Shown one piece after another: positions 10,620 to 22,055 of a stretch of 62,000 nucleotides of DNA (within the stretch, counting starts at the first letter, position 1; each line of letters begins with the position of its first letter). The notes beneath the pieces are model-generated. The model had not been told where the DNA came from. It made no database searches and was given only the letters and a program-made list of their open reading frames with translations. The stretch comes from Symbiodinium natans (Eukaryota > Sar > Dinophyceae > Suessiales > Symbiodiniaceae). The translations under genes and the position numbers were made by a program. The DNA is taken from assembly GCA_905221605.1 (NCBI GenBank), contig CAJNDS010002129.1, positions 302,501 through 364,500 of the forward strand, in the 5' to 3' direction.

Positions 10620-12005
10620 CTAAACCGGCACCTCTCCATCCAGCTCTTTGTCCTTCATTTCCTGCTGCTTCTCTATGCAGCGCTCGTGGTGCTCCTGCTC
10701 TGCCAGGCCCTTCAAGTAGAGCAGGTGCATCTGCTCCAGAGCCCTCTCCAGTTCCTCCACGCGCCTCTCGCGCGTCTCCACCGATTGCAGCTTCAGGCTG
10801 CTGCTGCTCTCATTCTCAGCAACAGCTTGTTCCCGCATGGCGAGCTCCACTCGCGGATCGGTCGGCTCTGGGCTGCCAGTCTCAACCCAAATACAGAGGC
10901 GGCGATCTTTCGCAGAGAGGTTATATGGGACCAATCGGGCTCTGACACCCTTGGGGCACCGTGCGCAGCGTAGGGAATCGACAACGCGGGGAGCCAAGGC
11001 TGCCTCGACATTCTCCTCGAGCAGCGTGGTATACTCGGCCCAGCGGATGCCCTTGCGTCGTGCTGCTGTTTCGGCAGAAGCTGCAATGGAGCAGCCCACG
11101 ACGAGGTGGTCCAGAGTCTCCTTGTCTTTGTGATGGCGGACCAAGTCGGCGATGCCGCACTTCTTCTGGACGGGACCCACAAATGCTGTCAGGGCAGGCG
11201 ACATTTCGAGAATGTGCCCCGCTTCGATATCAACAGTGAGCCAGGCACCTCCAGTGCCACTCAGCAGCTTCCTAATCGCCAGCCGATTGCGATAAAGCTC
11301 AGCGTACGCCGAGCACCAGACGCGTTCCGCCAGGTAGACGGGAACCAACATGCAGAAGGCGACCAGAAAGCATGGCACACCTGGCACGCCAGTCGTCTGC
11401 TGTAGAATAACCAAAGCGGAGCCATAGGCACCCAGAGCATATACGTCCCCGCAGCACATGACCACGAGGACGATCACCCAGAACATCGCCAAGTGCTCCG
11501 AGCACAGGGCGTCGCGCCGCTCCCAAGCGGAAGTGCCCTCGTCTGTGGTTCCAATCACGCGCCAAGCGGCTCGCCAGGTGTGCTCGGACGCGGCAACGCC
11601 CAGCGCGACGTCCGGGAGGTTTGAGGACTCCATGAACGCAGGGGCACAGCCAGCGAAACACAAAAGCAAGCCGAAGATTACGTTGTTGAATAGCAGATTT
11701 TCTTCAAAGCCCTGCGACATCCCCTCGGCCAGCAGTGAGGAGACGAAGATGGCCAAGGTCGTCAAAGCACGCAGGCGTCGGCGGCTCAGCATGCTCCAAG
11801 CGTAACCAAGGGTGGAGGGCAGATTGTTTTGGTGGAACCAGTGGTAAATCTTCGATCTGGGGAGGCAGCACAATATGTCGCGATAGACTGGCATGCGTTG
11901 CGGCTGCTCCTCCGGAACTGTCTCGTCTTCGCTTTGTTGTGGGGTCCCGGCCTCAAGATCAGGTCCAGCTTCCAGCAGCGGCTCGGCCGCCGATGCCATT
12001 GTCAT
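10620..12005 (-). CDS. multi-pass membrane protein with PAS-like domain and C-terminal coiled coil
   Basis: An intact, intronless frame of 461 codons from ATG 12005 to TAG. Residues 1-40 are acidic and Pro/Gln-rich. Hydrophobic segments at about 79-93, 106-125, 172-203 and 208-228 suggest four or five membrane spans. Residues about 250-310 (GGAWLTVDIEAGHILEMSP, then FVG) look like the start of a PAS domain: hydrophobic strand, Asp-containing turn, then the NPA-like SPA motif. Residues about 382-455 are Glu/Arg/Lys/Gln-rich with heptad spacing (RRVEELERALEQMHLLYLKG), a probable coiled coil. The layout suggests a membrane-anchored sensor or dimerising regulator. No kinase, cyclase or channel signature is visible, so the output is unknown. 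The PAS call is by pattern only. Confidence 0.75.
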   Translation of the reverse strand: MTMASAAEPLLEAGPDLEAGTPQQSEDETVPEEQPQRMPVYRDILCCLPRSKIYHWFHQNNLPSTLGYAWSMLSRRRLRALTTLAIFVSSLLAEGMSQGFEENLLFNNVIFGLLLCFAGCAPAFMESSNLPDVALGVAASEHTWRAAWRVIGTTDEGTSAWERRDALCSEHLAMFWVIVLVVMCCGDVYALGAYGSALVILQQTTGVPGVPCFLVAFCMLVPVYLAERVWCSAYAELYRNRLAIRKLLSGTGGAWLTVDIEAGHILEMSPALTAFVGPVQKKCGIADLVRHHKDKETLDHLVVGCSIAASAETAARRKGIRWAEYTTLLEENVEAALAPRVVDSLRCARCPKGVRARLVPYNLSAKDRRLCIWVETGSPEPTDPRVELAMREQAVAENESSSSLKLQSVETRERRVEELERALEQMHLLYLKGLAEQEHHERCIEKQQEMKDKELDGEVPV

Positions 12006-12675
12006 GACCTTCGAAACGAAGGACTAGCGTTTTCGATGCGACCACAGCTCGAGCCGTCGCCACATTTTGCACTGTCCAAGCTTACACGGGCCCTTCATTG
12101 GCCCAGAACCAACACCCGGACACGTACAACCCTAGTTGCGAAAGCAAGACAAAAGGCAAGCCTAGCTCCGGCTTCGCTTTCGTGACAAGGCGGAGAGCAA
12201 ATATCTTCTCGCCTTCTTATGCCACTTCTTCGGGGTTAAGGAGCAGAGACGATAAAAGCCAGGGCGCAGGTCAGCTCGATCCAACCTGACAACGACAGCG
12301 AAAGCGTAGAACTAAGACACTCGGCATAACTCGTCGCGCGAGACCAGCTCTTGCAATCGAGGGGCGTCTGCAGAGGCACGGGTGACGCAGGCACCCAGCT
12401 CTCGGGAGACTCGCTGCTCCCGCCCGCAAGTACATGGAAGTCACGCCTTGCTTGCAGCTGCGGCATTTGAACCCATGCTTCGTCGATTTTTGCGCTGGAG
12501 AGTGAGCCCAGTGACACTGACAGCGGTCCGTACGGCAATGGTGGGATCTTCACTGCCACAAAGCTGATGCGTCTCATCGCATCGAAGGAGAAGTCAAGGT
12601 ATTCTCGACCAACTCCTCCTTCCCGAAGCTCCGTGTTGATGTACTGGTACGATTACGAATATGTTTTACCATTAT

Positions 12676-12733
12676 CTACAGTATATATATATATATATAT
12701 ATGTATCATATATATATATATACATATATGTAT
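12676..12733. repeat. (TA)n / TATATG microsatellite
   Basis: Two long TA runs separated by GTATCA, then TATATG units. Confidence 0.9.
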
Positions 12734-13131
12734 TCAAATGCTATTGGAAAGGCTGAATTGAAGTGCAAGGCCTGGGCAGCTGCCGAATTTCGAAATCCAC
12801 CACTGGTCTTCTCGACGGTTCAAGACCTGCCCGGCATTTCGCAGAACCAACGCCCCTCCTGATAAAAAACCCCCTCGAAAGTAGGCTCAGATGCTGACCA
12901 CGGAGATGTCAAAGTCCTCCCTGGGCGCAACAAGGCTGCTCCAGATTCTTCAAAAAAAGTGGCGTGCCGCGACCCACGCCTGCCCGATGAGCAGTGGGTC
13001 ACTCGAACCTGTGGCACATCAACAGAACACAATGGGTGTCGCGCATGTGCCCACTCTCTGTCGCATCACGCGGGGCAAAAGAACGTTGTTCGTTACTCTT
13101 GTGCCAAGCCTAAGGCCGTTGGTTTCCTTCG

Positions 13132-13180
13132 CACCTCGCCCTTGAACCTCGCCCTTGCACCTCGCCCTTGCACCGCCAAC
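13132..13180. repeat. 12-bp CCTCGCCCTTGC minisatellite
   Basis: About four imperfect units of CCTCGCCCTTGC/A; related CGCCCTTGCAC pieces recur to about 13250. Confidence 0.7.
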
Positions 13181-13322
13181 TGCAAAACTTGGTACTCACA
13201 CAATGCATCGACTATCGCCCTTGCACCAGCCCTTACGCTTGCCCTTGCGCCTCCTTGCGCCATGCGGGTTTTGGTCGATATGGTTAATACTGTCAAGAGG
13301 CGGGGTTTAGAACAACCCCCTC

Positions 13323-14114
13323 ATGCAACTGCTGGCATTCCTTCCTCGTTGCTCTGCACGCTGCGGATTTGCAGGTGGGACGCCTGGGGAGCTTGCTGAA
13401 GCAACGAATCCGTGTATCCTAGCTCCCACCTCATATTTCCTGCCCAGACCTAAAGTGCTCCAAAGGCAGGCGCGACAAGCGCCGCCACGTTGTCCGGGAG
13501 GCCCCATCCACCCTCTCCAAAGAGCCTGCGCAAGCAAGTCAATGCCCAGAACTGCAACATCCCAAATCCAACTTCGACTGGAACCGCCTCTGTGTTGCCC
13601 AAGGACCAACGCTGTCCAAAACACCCATCCACTCAGTGCTGCTGTGAAGCCTCGGAGAGTCCACGAAACAGCAACACTTCGACACTCCGCTCAAGAGGGG
13701 CGCAGAGACTTGGTAGAGAAAACCCGTACCGTTGTCAACCTGAGTCCATTTACCACCCCATTCCTTCCTCGTGCCCCAAGGAGCAAGACTCGGCGCAGAT
13801 TCTGCGGCTTGAAGCTCAAGGGATCATACCTTCAAGCATCTTCAAACTCTTCTTCTCTTTCGGCCCCACGGGCCCGCAACAGCTACGCGGCCACTCCCCT
13901 CGGCACAAAAACGGAGCAGTGCCGCATCACAGGCTTAAGCTTCACTGCCGAGAAGCTGATGGCGAGGGATGAAATCATGCTCGTCCTCCACTTCGCGCAC
14001 CGCATCCCAGACCGCGCCATGCAGAGAGACCCCGATCCGGCCGCCGGCACCCACCGGGGCTATAACGCGACCCACATGGTGGTTGAATTCCTCCTGAAGT
14101 CGAGGAACAACTAA
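13323..14114 (+). CDS. uncharacterised open reading frame
   Basis: 263 codons from an ATG, longer than expected by chance at this base composition. The first 190 residues are Arg/Pro/Ser-rich and low in complexity. The last 60 or so (EKLMARDEIMLVLHFAHRIP, then NATHMVVEFLLK) look more like folded protein. No family was recognised, and it would be the only plus-strand gene in the window. It may be an exon, a decayed gene or a chance frame. Confidence 0.3.
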   Translation: MQLLAFLPRCSARCGFAGGTPGELAEATNPCILAPTSYFLPRPKVLQRQARQAPPRCPGGPIHPLQRACASKSMPRTATSQIQLRLEPPLCCPRTNAVQNTHPLSAAVKPRRVHETATLRHSAQEGRRDLVEKTRTVVNLSPFTTPFLPRAPRSKTRRRFCGLKLKGSYLQASSNSSSLSAPRARNSYAATPLGTKTEQCRITGLSFTAEKLMARDEIMLVLHFAHRIPDRAMQRDPDPAAGTHRGYNATHMVVEFLLKSRNN

Positions 14115-14159
14115 CATTCAAGAAGTTGCAGCCAAGACAAATGGGAGGTTGTAGGGTCG

Positions 14160-14343
14160 GTCGTCTCTTGTTGTTTCTTGTTGTCTCTTGTTGTCTCTTG
14201 TTGTCGTGTTGCTGTCTCTTGTTGTTGTCTCTTGTTGCTGTCTCTTGTTGTTGTCTCTTGTTGTTGTCTCTTGTTGTTGTTTCTTGTTGTTGTCTCTTGT
14301 TGTTGTTCTTCTTGTTGTTGTTGTCTTGTTGCTCGTGTCGTCG

Positions 14344-14378
<35 letters not shown>

Positions 14379-14380
14379 CA
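14160..14380. repeat. TTGTTGTCTC repeat followed by (GTC/GCC)n
   Basis: An imperfect array of TTGTTGTCTC-type units to about 14330, then GTC and GCC trinucleotides. All frames on both strands stay open for this reason only. Confidence 0.9.
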
Positions 14381-17300
14381 TCTTTGCCTGTGCCTGTTCT
14401 AGTCTCGGCCTGTTCTAGTCTCGGGGTTTAAGGTTTGAGGGCTCTTTGGTGTGCGGATTTGGCTGCGTGTTGTCAGAAGTTGAAGGCTTAAGACTGAAAA
14501 CTTCAGGCTGAATCCGTCAGGGCCGAAGGATTAGGAAATGAGGCTCCTTCCTTTATGAATGCGTACTACCTCTTCATTTGTGGGTGACATTCTTCCGCCC
14601 TCCTGCCTTCCGACGTTCGGAAACCAGACCCAGACCATCCCTCCTCAGCCTTTGCATCTCCAATTCAGCAGCAGAAGCAGCAAGCCCTTCTAAGAGAAAG
14701 ACTTCCGTGACTACAAAAGCGGCTCCACTTAACATGCTGAGAAGGATGCTTAAAGAAACATCCCTCTGAACGGAGACTTCGAGAGCCACCCTAAACCCTA
14801 AACCCTAAACCCTAAACCCTAAACCCTAAACCCTAAACCCTAAACCGGCTCAGCTCCTGCTTCAGGCCCACCAGCCGAACCAGATCGCCCACGAAGAAAT
14901 CTGCAGACCCCATGGCTCTCAGGGCCGTAGCACATTGCCTCCCTTGTCTCTTTGAGGGATCTGGGCTGCCTTTGTGCCAGTGGGTGTAAGCCTAAGCCTT
15001 AAGATGCCTTAAGGCCTTAAGGTGACAGGCTGGCGACTTCGGATCTTCCTAGTCCTTGAAGGTTCGAGAGTCTTCAATGCTTCTGCCTGTGAGGGTAAGC
15101 AACTGATAGCAATCTTTGCAGTCACTCCCCTTGAAGGCGTGGTGCACTGTTTTATCGCGAGAACCTTCCAGTGCCCACACCGGCACCACTTCAGGGAAGA
15201 CCATAGATGAGCTGATGCGCCAATACGACCGAGTCTCTCGGACATCAGATACACGGACGCATGCGAGGTCCTATGCAGAGAATGCAGAGGCAAGGACGTA
15301 GCGCCACCTGGAGAAGTCCGCAAGAGGGTCAACAAGCTCGGAGAAGTTGACCTGTTCTCTAGCTTCTGCAGAATGCCGGTCAACGGACTTCAAACCTTCA
15401 AACCAAGGTGTAGCTAAAACCAAGGTGTAGCTAGCTACTCTAGCCGGTCCAGAAGTGCACTGCACCTGTGGGCCACTTGGGTCAGGACAGAGACGCCCTC
15501 GAACTCCCCAGACTCTTTGACCGGCTGCATCTGAAGGTGCATCCACAGGGCCTGGCACATAATGCACCCCGAAAACCTGAAGTCTTAGACATGAACGTGG
15601 TGAGGGGAGACCTGGTGCAGCCAGAGGTGCGAGCTCACCTGCGTGGTACCCCGGCGTACTCAGCGTGCTCTCTCGCCATGCTCTGTAAGATTCTATAGGC
15701 ACCCGCAGGCCTCTGCCAGGCTGCCGAGGAGGCAACAGCCGAAGACGTTGGCCCCGAGAAGCTGCAGCCGAGAGCGAAGCCTGGCAAAGGGAGTACAGCT
15801 GCGGCTTTGGGGGGTTTTCATGGGCGTGCTGGGGAGTTTAAATGCTTTTTTAGGGCCTTTGCTTCAGGGCCTTTTTGGGTTCCTGATCTAGCCAGGCGGA
15901 CTTCTCCATCCAGCGCCAGGACGCCACGCCTTGCAAGTCAGCCACACCACTGCTGAAGCAGACGGTGCAACTCACCACCGCACTCGGCCGCTAACCCTCT
16001 GGCGGAGGGCAGAGGGTGGCCGTCTGGCCCGGAGCATGCACCTTGGATGCAAGCAAAAACTCGCATTCACAGGTTGTGAGGCCCCAGTCATGCCAGCCGC
16101 CCCGCGCCTTGAGGACCACGGCAATTCGGCCAACCGCGCTGCCAGCCATCGGCTGCACCTCAGAGGGTAAAACGCAGAGGGGGGAGGGCTGGCCCGATGC
16201 GGAGTTCCTGACACCCTTCCCCACACACTGCGGGGCAAAGGGGAGAAAGTGGTTGGTGCTCGAGGCTTCCCAAGATTCACTTCGCGCGCACAGACAACAA
16301 GTGCAATGACGTTTCGCACCGCCTGCTGGCACTGCCAGCTTGTACTGCGTTCGGGGGCCCTCAAGCTAGCCTATACGTCCCAACCACTCACTTGCGCGGT
16401 GGGTTCAAAAATTCTGGTCTACAGGCCGGCTACTTTCCGGTGACTTTTCCCTCGGCCCGTGGTCGCTTTCCGCATCTGCAGCCCAAGCGTCATGGTCACC
16501 ACTTGGACCGCCTACGTGCGGGTCCCGAGGCGGCGGGCTCAAGTGCGTACAGTTATCGAAACTCGCTCTTGATGAAGCCCTCTCTTGATCTCTCTCGTGA
16601 GAGATACAGTAGTTCATGTATCTTCACCTGAGTGCTGGAAGCGCCTGAACTTCTACACTTCTCAGGCCACCACACCGCGTTTCTTGGACTCTGAAAGGCG
16701 ATGGCACTGCGAAGGGGTGCCCTGCGTCAGACAAAAGAAGGCGGAGCCTGACAAGCATGAGACGCTGGTAACGATCGGCCTGGGGAGCTGCCTGGCTGGT
16801 TCCATGGGGCCCGAGAAGGCTCACGCAAAGGCCATGAGAGCCTAACGTAAGGATGAGTCCTTGCTGGCTGTCTCTCTCTCCAGACGTTCCATGGTAAGCA
16901 CGTGTGTGAAGGCGAGTACAGTAACAGTCCGAGCCCAGCCACAGGCATGGCTGGTGTGTCTGGCACTAACTATTCAGAATGCTGATGCGCCAGGACACGA
17001 GCCGAAGAGCCAACTTCACACAATGCGAAGGGCCAACAACAGTGGCTGCGAGCGCCGCTTGTGTGCAGAACAAGGCTTCTGCAGAGTAGCACGTACGTGC
17101 CACATGCTCTTACGTTCAGTCTGCCCGGGCACCCGCCTGGGCCACGCAGGGCCATCAGAATTCGGCCGCCAGCGGAGCTTCCACGTGGACCACCCTTCGA
17201 GGCAGTTCGGAACAAACAAGAAAAAAAGATGGGCCGAATGCTGGGGACACGGGGTACATACGACGGCTTACGACCAAGCACCGCGCCAACAGGCTGAGGA

Positions 17301-17587
17301 GCATCTGACGACCTGAGTGGCATGTAACCTGCATCTCAGACAACAACCACACTCACACCACGCAGAGAACACGACATGCTTGGACGAAAGACCCCCAACT
17401 GGTCACGGGAAGGCAGCTTCTGACGTCGTCTGAAGGCTTGGGGCTGTGGCTCACAGTCGCCGTTCGGGGCGGGCCCACTCTGCCCACACTGGTCCTTTAC
17501 GACCCACAGCTTCGCGCCAAGTTGAAGCACGGGATTAGAACCGCCTGCTCAGTACTACTAAATCCACGAACTACCAAAGGCCAGCAA
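14381..17587. other. no gene recognised
   Basis: Contains the CCCTAAA array at 14789-14846 and several short open frames. The minus frame at 15271-15735 ends in a somewhat protein-like stretch (FSELVDPLADFSRWRYVLAS), but nothing supports a gene model. Confidence 0.45.
14789..14846. repeat. CCCTAAA telomere-like array
   Basis: Eight nearly perfect CCCTAAA units with sharp edges. Confidence 0.95.
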
Positions 17588-18340
17588 TTAACATGGGAGG
17601 TCCTTCACGACCTTGGCCAAAGCCTGTGCGTCCTCATCATGACGCACCCAGACGTCTCCATCGGCCCAGAGCAGGCGTCGTCCATCCTCACTGAGAGCGC
17701 CGAAGTGGCGGCAGCCGTCCACCGCCAAGGAGACGATCTCCTGGCGCTCGCCACCGAGACGAAGCCGCGAGCGAGAGCCGTCGCAATCCCAGTGGAATAC
17801 ATCTCCCTCGACATGGCCCCGCAGCTCCCCATCCGTGGAGATCCAATGTCCGTCGAGGTTCCGCGGACAGGCTTCCGACCCACCTGGCGAAACAGAGCCC
17901 AGCAGCAGCGCTCGCATGTGCCCTTTCTCCTGCATGGCTCGCACCCTCGTGTGCGACAGATTGGTCCACGGCATGCAATGAGTGCCGCCAAAAGAGCAGC
18001 TTTGTGCAGCAGCTTCGTACTGCCTCTGTTCACGCCAAAACGAGTTAGGTGTGTTCGCCCGCCCTCCGACATCCCAGATCTTGAACTTCTCAGGATCATC
18101 CACTTTCGTCTGCTCCACCAGTTGCATGCTGGCCCGGCTCATGGAGGCGGTGACCGGGCGAAAGTCTCTTCGGGACTCACTCGCCCAACCCATGTCGCTG
18201 ATGGGGCGAGGCTCATGGCGAGGCTCACTGCGAGCCTCATTGCGAGTGCCCAGCGTTGGAGCAGTGCCCGCACTTGGGGGTGGTGTCGCTCTCCCCTCTC
18301 GCTCACTAACAAGGATGCGCGGTGTGACCGCCCGCTCCAT
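17588..18340 (-). CDS. dinoflagellate W-D-G domain protein, intronless
   Basis: 250 codons from ATG 18340 to TAA; the same frame is open to 18385 but only from a TTG. The N-terminal half is Arg/Ser/Pro-rich and low in complexity. From about residue 161 there is a compact domain: LDGHWISTDGELRGHVEG, DVFHWDCDGSRSRL and, at the end, GRRLLWADGDVWVR. This alternation of DG...W strands closing on 'W-DGDVW-R' is a small beta-rich domain that I know as abundant in predicted dinoflagellate proteins. Its function is unknown to me; a structural or binding role is a guess. The plus-strand frame over the same bases lacks any such pattern and is a shadow. Confidence 0.7.
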   Translation of the reverse strand: MERAVTPRILVSEREGRATPPPSAGTAPTLGTRNEARSEPRHEPRPISDMGWASESRRDFRPVTASMSRASMQLVEQTKVDDPEKFKIWDVGGRANTPNSFWREQRQYEAAAQSCSFGGTHCMPWTNLSHTRVRAMQEKGHMRALLLGSVSPGGSEACPRNLDGHWISTDGELRGHVEGDVFHWDCDGSRSRLRLGGERQEIVSLAVDGCRHFGALSEDGRRLLWADGDVWVRHDEDAQALAKVVKDLPC

Positions 18341-19029
18341 CGCGGTGAAACTTTGCTTCGCCTCCCCGGTATGAGCTGTGTACAAGTGATTACACGTGTG
18401 TGAGGTTTGTGAGCTATACCCACTTCACTTTTCACATGGGCAGCGGCTTCAGACCGCCTTCGCACAGTGGCATGTTATGGGCGACAGTTTTGGGACACCC
18501 TGAACACTTCTTAAGCCCCTAGATTGGAGAACCCCGCCATCTGAGAAAGCCCACGTTTACATCCAGCCAGAAAATTGGCAAGTCGGGCAACCGCACATGC
18601 GAAAGCCTCACGACATGCACCCAGCTTCTGAAACCCTAAACCATCCCCAAACCTTCTATTGAAAACCCCTAAAGCACCCTGGGCCCCTAAACCCTAAACC
18701 CTTCTGTGAACACAAAGAAAAACTGGGCCCCAAAATCTGCATCCCAGCTCCCGAGCTGGGATATCAGTCTTGGTGCCTCAAGCCTCTCTAGCCGCTGCCG
18801 CAGCTCCTGTCAGTTTAGAGGGTTTTGGGGTTCAGGGTCTAGGGGCTTGGGGATTGAAACGGCTTGGGGCTCGGAATCCGATACTTGACCCACATGTTCC
18901 TGCTAGGAACATTCTTTACTCTTGGCATGCACAAATGCCTCTGATCATTGAGAAATCATCTATACAGCATATCCATAACCGCCTACACTTTCGTCATGAC
19001 ATGATTGGAAGATGAATCGTGATTCAAGC
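18341..19029. other. no gene recognised
   Basis: Includes scattered single CCCTAAA-like units at about 18630-18700 and a weak GGGTTCAGGG patch at about 18820-18850. Confidence 0.5.
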
Positions 19030-19101
19030 AAAGTAACCGTCTACTGGCGTGACTCTCGCTTTGGGTGCGAGATGTCGTGGGTTTGATTTCCGCACGTACG
19101 C
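19030..19101 (+). pseudogene. tRNA-Pro(UGG)-like pseudogene or SINE head
   Basis: GTCTACTGGCGTGA resembles the D arm of eukaryotic tRNA-Pro. CTCGC-TTTGGGT-GCGAG (19053-19069) is a perfect anticodon arm with anticodon TGG. GTGGGTTTGATTTCCGC (19077-19093) forms a complete T arm with two wobble pairs and a near-consensus B box. The acceptor stem fails: AAAGTAA against ACGTACG has almost no pairs. It is therefore a decayed tRNA or the head of a tRNA-derived SINE. The 200 bp downstream is AT-richer than its surroundings, which fits a SINE body, but no terminal repeat was seen. Confidence 0.6.
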
Positions 19102-19768
19102 AAAATCACGTGTGCTATATTCCCGTATGAAACAAACCTCATGTTCATAGTACTGGCCATAAGCAGTATTGATGCTACATACGGCAATTGTGTTTGTGAA
19201 GCAGTTACTCTAGTAAAGTGCCCATTCTGAGTGTTTATCGAAGCCTTTACTGACTTGAAACAATATGGAGAATGTATTCCCAAGATCTATCAACATCTAC
19301 GCCAATAGTTGTCGTGCAGCCCCTTCTTCTTGAGCAAGATTCATGCTATTCGACTGCCCCTTTTTCGTGTAAGAATTCAGAGGCCAAATTCCGGGCTGTC
19401 AACACACGAAATCCTGCGTCCCATCTAGAGGCACAGGGTCGGGGACCCTATGCTAGGACCTGCATGGACCTGCGTAGAAGTCCCCTGAACCCCAAACCCT
19501 GAACTTTACTAAACACACCCTAAATCTCTACCACCCTCTCAGCCCTATAAACCCGAAGCCCCACCCTACACCCTGAAACCCTAAACCCGAAACCCGACAC
19601 CCTACACCCTCCCCATTCCTACTGCAGCCGGTCCTCGGAGAGAGGTGGCAGCGGCGGCGGTGGCCAAATCGAGGCAAAGCCAAGGGCCTGCACGAGCAAA
19701 GCACCTCTCATACGCTGCGCCATCCCAACACAAACCGCACAAAGGGGTCCCATGCCGTCTCAGGCCCA

Positions 19769-19806
19769 CCCTAAACCCTAAACCCTAAACTAAACCCTAA
19801 ACCCTA
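19769..19806. repeat. CCCTAAA telomere-like array
   Basis: Five units, one of them shortened to CTAAA. Confidence 0.9.
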
Positions 19807-20786
19807 CTTCGAGGGCTACGCTGAAACTCCGGAGAGCCTGGAATTACATGCCAGGCATGGGGCTCAAACATGACTCACGCTTTTGGGGGGAGGGGGGAGG
19901 AGGAACCCGAGCGCCGTTCGATTTGGTGACGGATGGCAAGGCTGCAGGTGCATGTACTCTCCATGGTCTTTGGCGGAGATGGGCTAAAGTTGAGACTGCG
20001 ATCGGGCGCTAGGAACTGCAAGCCTTCCGGGCAGCTCTAAGTTGCGGACCTTTCGCAAGAACCTCCAGCCAAAGAACCCGAAGGCCTCTACTCCCTAGAG
20101 CACAGCAGCACCTCTTAAACCTCGCAGGAGAAGGGGGGCAAAGGCACCCTTGAACAATCTGGGCCTGCAGCCGCTCTGCGCTCCGGCTCCTCCGCCTCAC
20201 AGGGCCAGTTGCACTTCCGGGGATCTTCCGGGGTGCGGGGTGGATGGGGTAAAAGATACTTTGAGGGGCTCATGGCTTCGTGCTGCCACCTCATGTACGC
20301 ACCTTGAATGTCCAAACCCCAAACCCATTCAACCCAAGAGGGCGCTGACCGCGCGGCCGCATCTTGGAGGGTCCATGTGCCACATGGGAGATTTCTCCGG
20401 GTGTGCCATGACCGGGGTTGACTTGCCATGTGGACTTGTCACCCAACTGCAAGGCCCGGTGGAATTGACCGTGCAAAGGGAAGGTTTGGACAACATAGCC
20501 GTAAGCACCAAATACATTATTCGTGTATACTTCTTCGCGAATGAGAACAAGTATACATATCTTCTCTTAAAATATTTAAAAAAAAAAACATGAAAATATA
20601 TTTTCGTTTGTTTAACTTAACCCGGAATATGTAACACCGAATGTATTAATGTCATCTGTGCAGATATGTAATGGCAGCTCCGCCTCTCGAGTTCCTCAGC
20701 CTTTGAGGCGAACCACATGGCCGTCGGAGGAGGCGGCAGAGCCTGGCGTCATCAAAGCCATCGCCGAGTCGTAGCCAAAGGCACTG

Positions 20787-20847
20787 AGGGTTTGGGGTTT
20801 AGGGTTTAGGGTTTAGGGTTTAGGGTTTAGGGTTTAGGGTTTAGGGT

Positions 20848-20914
<67 letters not shown>

Positions 20915-20918
20915 GGTT
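20787..20918. repeat. two-block array: TTTAGGG then TTGAGGG
   Basis: About eight TTTAGGG units are followed without a gap by about eleven TTGAGGG units. Both blocks are nearly perfect internally, so a single-base variant has been amplified as a block. Confidence 0.95.
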
Positions 20919-21910
20919 TCTGTGTTTCTGTTGCTTTCACTTGCTGGTTGTGGATACTACCGCAGAGGAAACCTACAGCTCTCTGACCTACCTGAACCAC
21001 AGATAAAACACTTTTTAACTAGCATGTGCATGCACAGTGGGTGAAACGGATCCTATGCTACTCTGCACCTGGCACGATCTGACGTACGCAGGTGGCTCAG
21101 GTCGGCGGCCCACTGCGGAACCGCTTTAATGCAGGTCTTCTGCAACGATCTTTCGATGGCGGTGCGTCCGCTTGAGCATGACAAATGTTGGCATCCTCAA
21201 CAACTACAATGACCACAATGGGCATTGGTGATGTCTCTCGCAAAGCAGAGTCTTGCAACAGGCGGGAGGCACCAAAGCCAGGTGAAACGACACGAACCTA
21301 CGAATTACGCCTTCAATGTCTTTGAGTACCTAAGCCAGCACGGACAGTGGCGCCAGGAACTGCTGGGATCAACAGTTCTGCAAGGGGCCCAGGACTCAGG
21401 GCAGAGCTGCTTCGAGTGACGGAGCATGTAGAACGCAATGAACCTCAGCCCGCAAGACCAGAAGCCCCTCAGGTGCCAACATAGGGATAGGGTTAGGGGG
21501 GACCCTTGGGGATAGAGACCCTCTGAATAAGGTCCTGTTAAAAGAGAGCCACAAGAGGGTTAAGAAGGGTTCCCTTTGAAGAACCCCCCTTATCCTTCCT
21601 GTGCCCCAAGCCCCACCCTGGAACATGCGCACAACTTCAAAAGCCCCACTTTTGCCAAGTTAGTGTGGTCGCTGTTTGCCCCAAACCGCCGGAAGACCCA
21701 TCGAGAGCATCGGCACAGGTCGGAGAGAAGCCTATCATTGAACACCGGGCCCTTGTAAACCCCACACTATGTAAGTTCGTCCTTGCAAAGCACCTGTTGA
21801 ATCATGTTGAAACAGAATCCGCACTCAAGATCCCTTGGGAGCCCAACTCGATGGGATCCTCGGGCCGATCGCGCTGGCACGCCTTTGGAAAAGGTAAGCA
21901 TCCTGTGGAC

Positions 21911-22055
21911 ATATAATATACTATATATATGCATTAAATTACCTTAAATTGAAGTATATTGTATTACAAAATATACTAATATATTAGATTGTACTATATT
22001 ATACTTTATGATATTATATGCTATTATATGATATTATATGATATTATATTTTGTT
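21911..22055. repeat. AT-rich tract with ATATTATATG units
   Basis: Strongly AT-rich. From about 22008 it contains four tandem units of roughly 11 bp of the type ATGATATTAT. Confidence 0.85.

Larger units (their letters stand above)
12006..13322. other. no gene recognised; (TA)n and short minisatellite
   Basis: Contains an overlapping 113-codon minus frame with no clear domain, the (TA)n tract at about 12676-12733 and a 12-bp minisatellite near 13132. Confidence 0.5.

Noticed and set aside
14126-14431. Leu/Cys/Val-rich plus frames and an Asp/Thr-rich minus frame
   Set aside because: They are translation products of the TTGTTGTCTC and GTC repeats.
17438-18403. 321-codon plus-strand frame
   Set aside because: It lies antisense to the W-D-G protein gene. 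The minus frame has the conserved domain and the plus frame has none.
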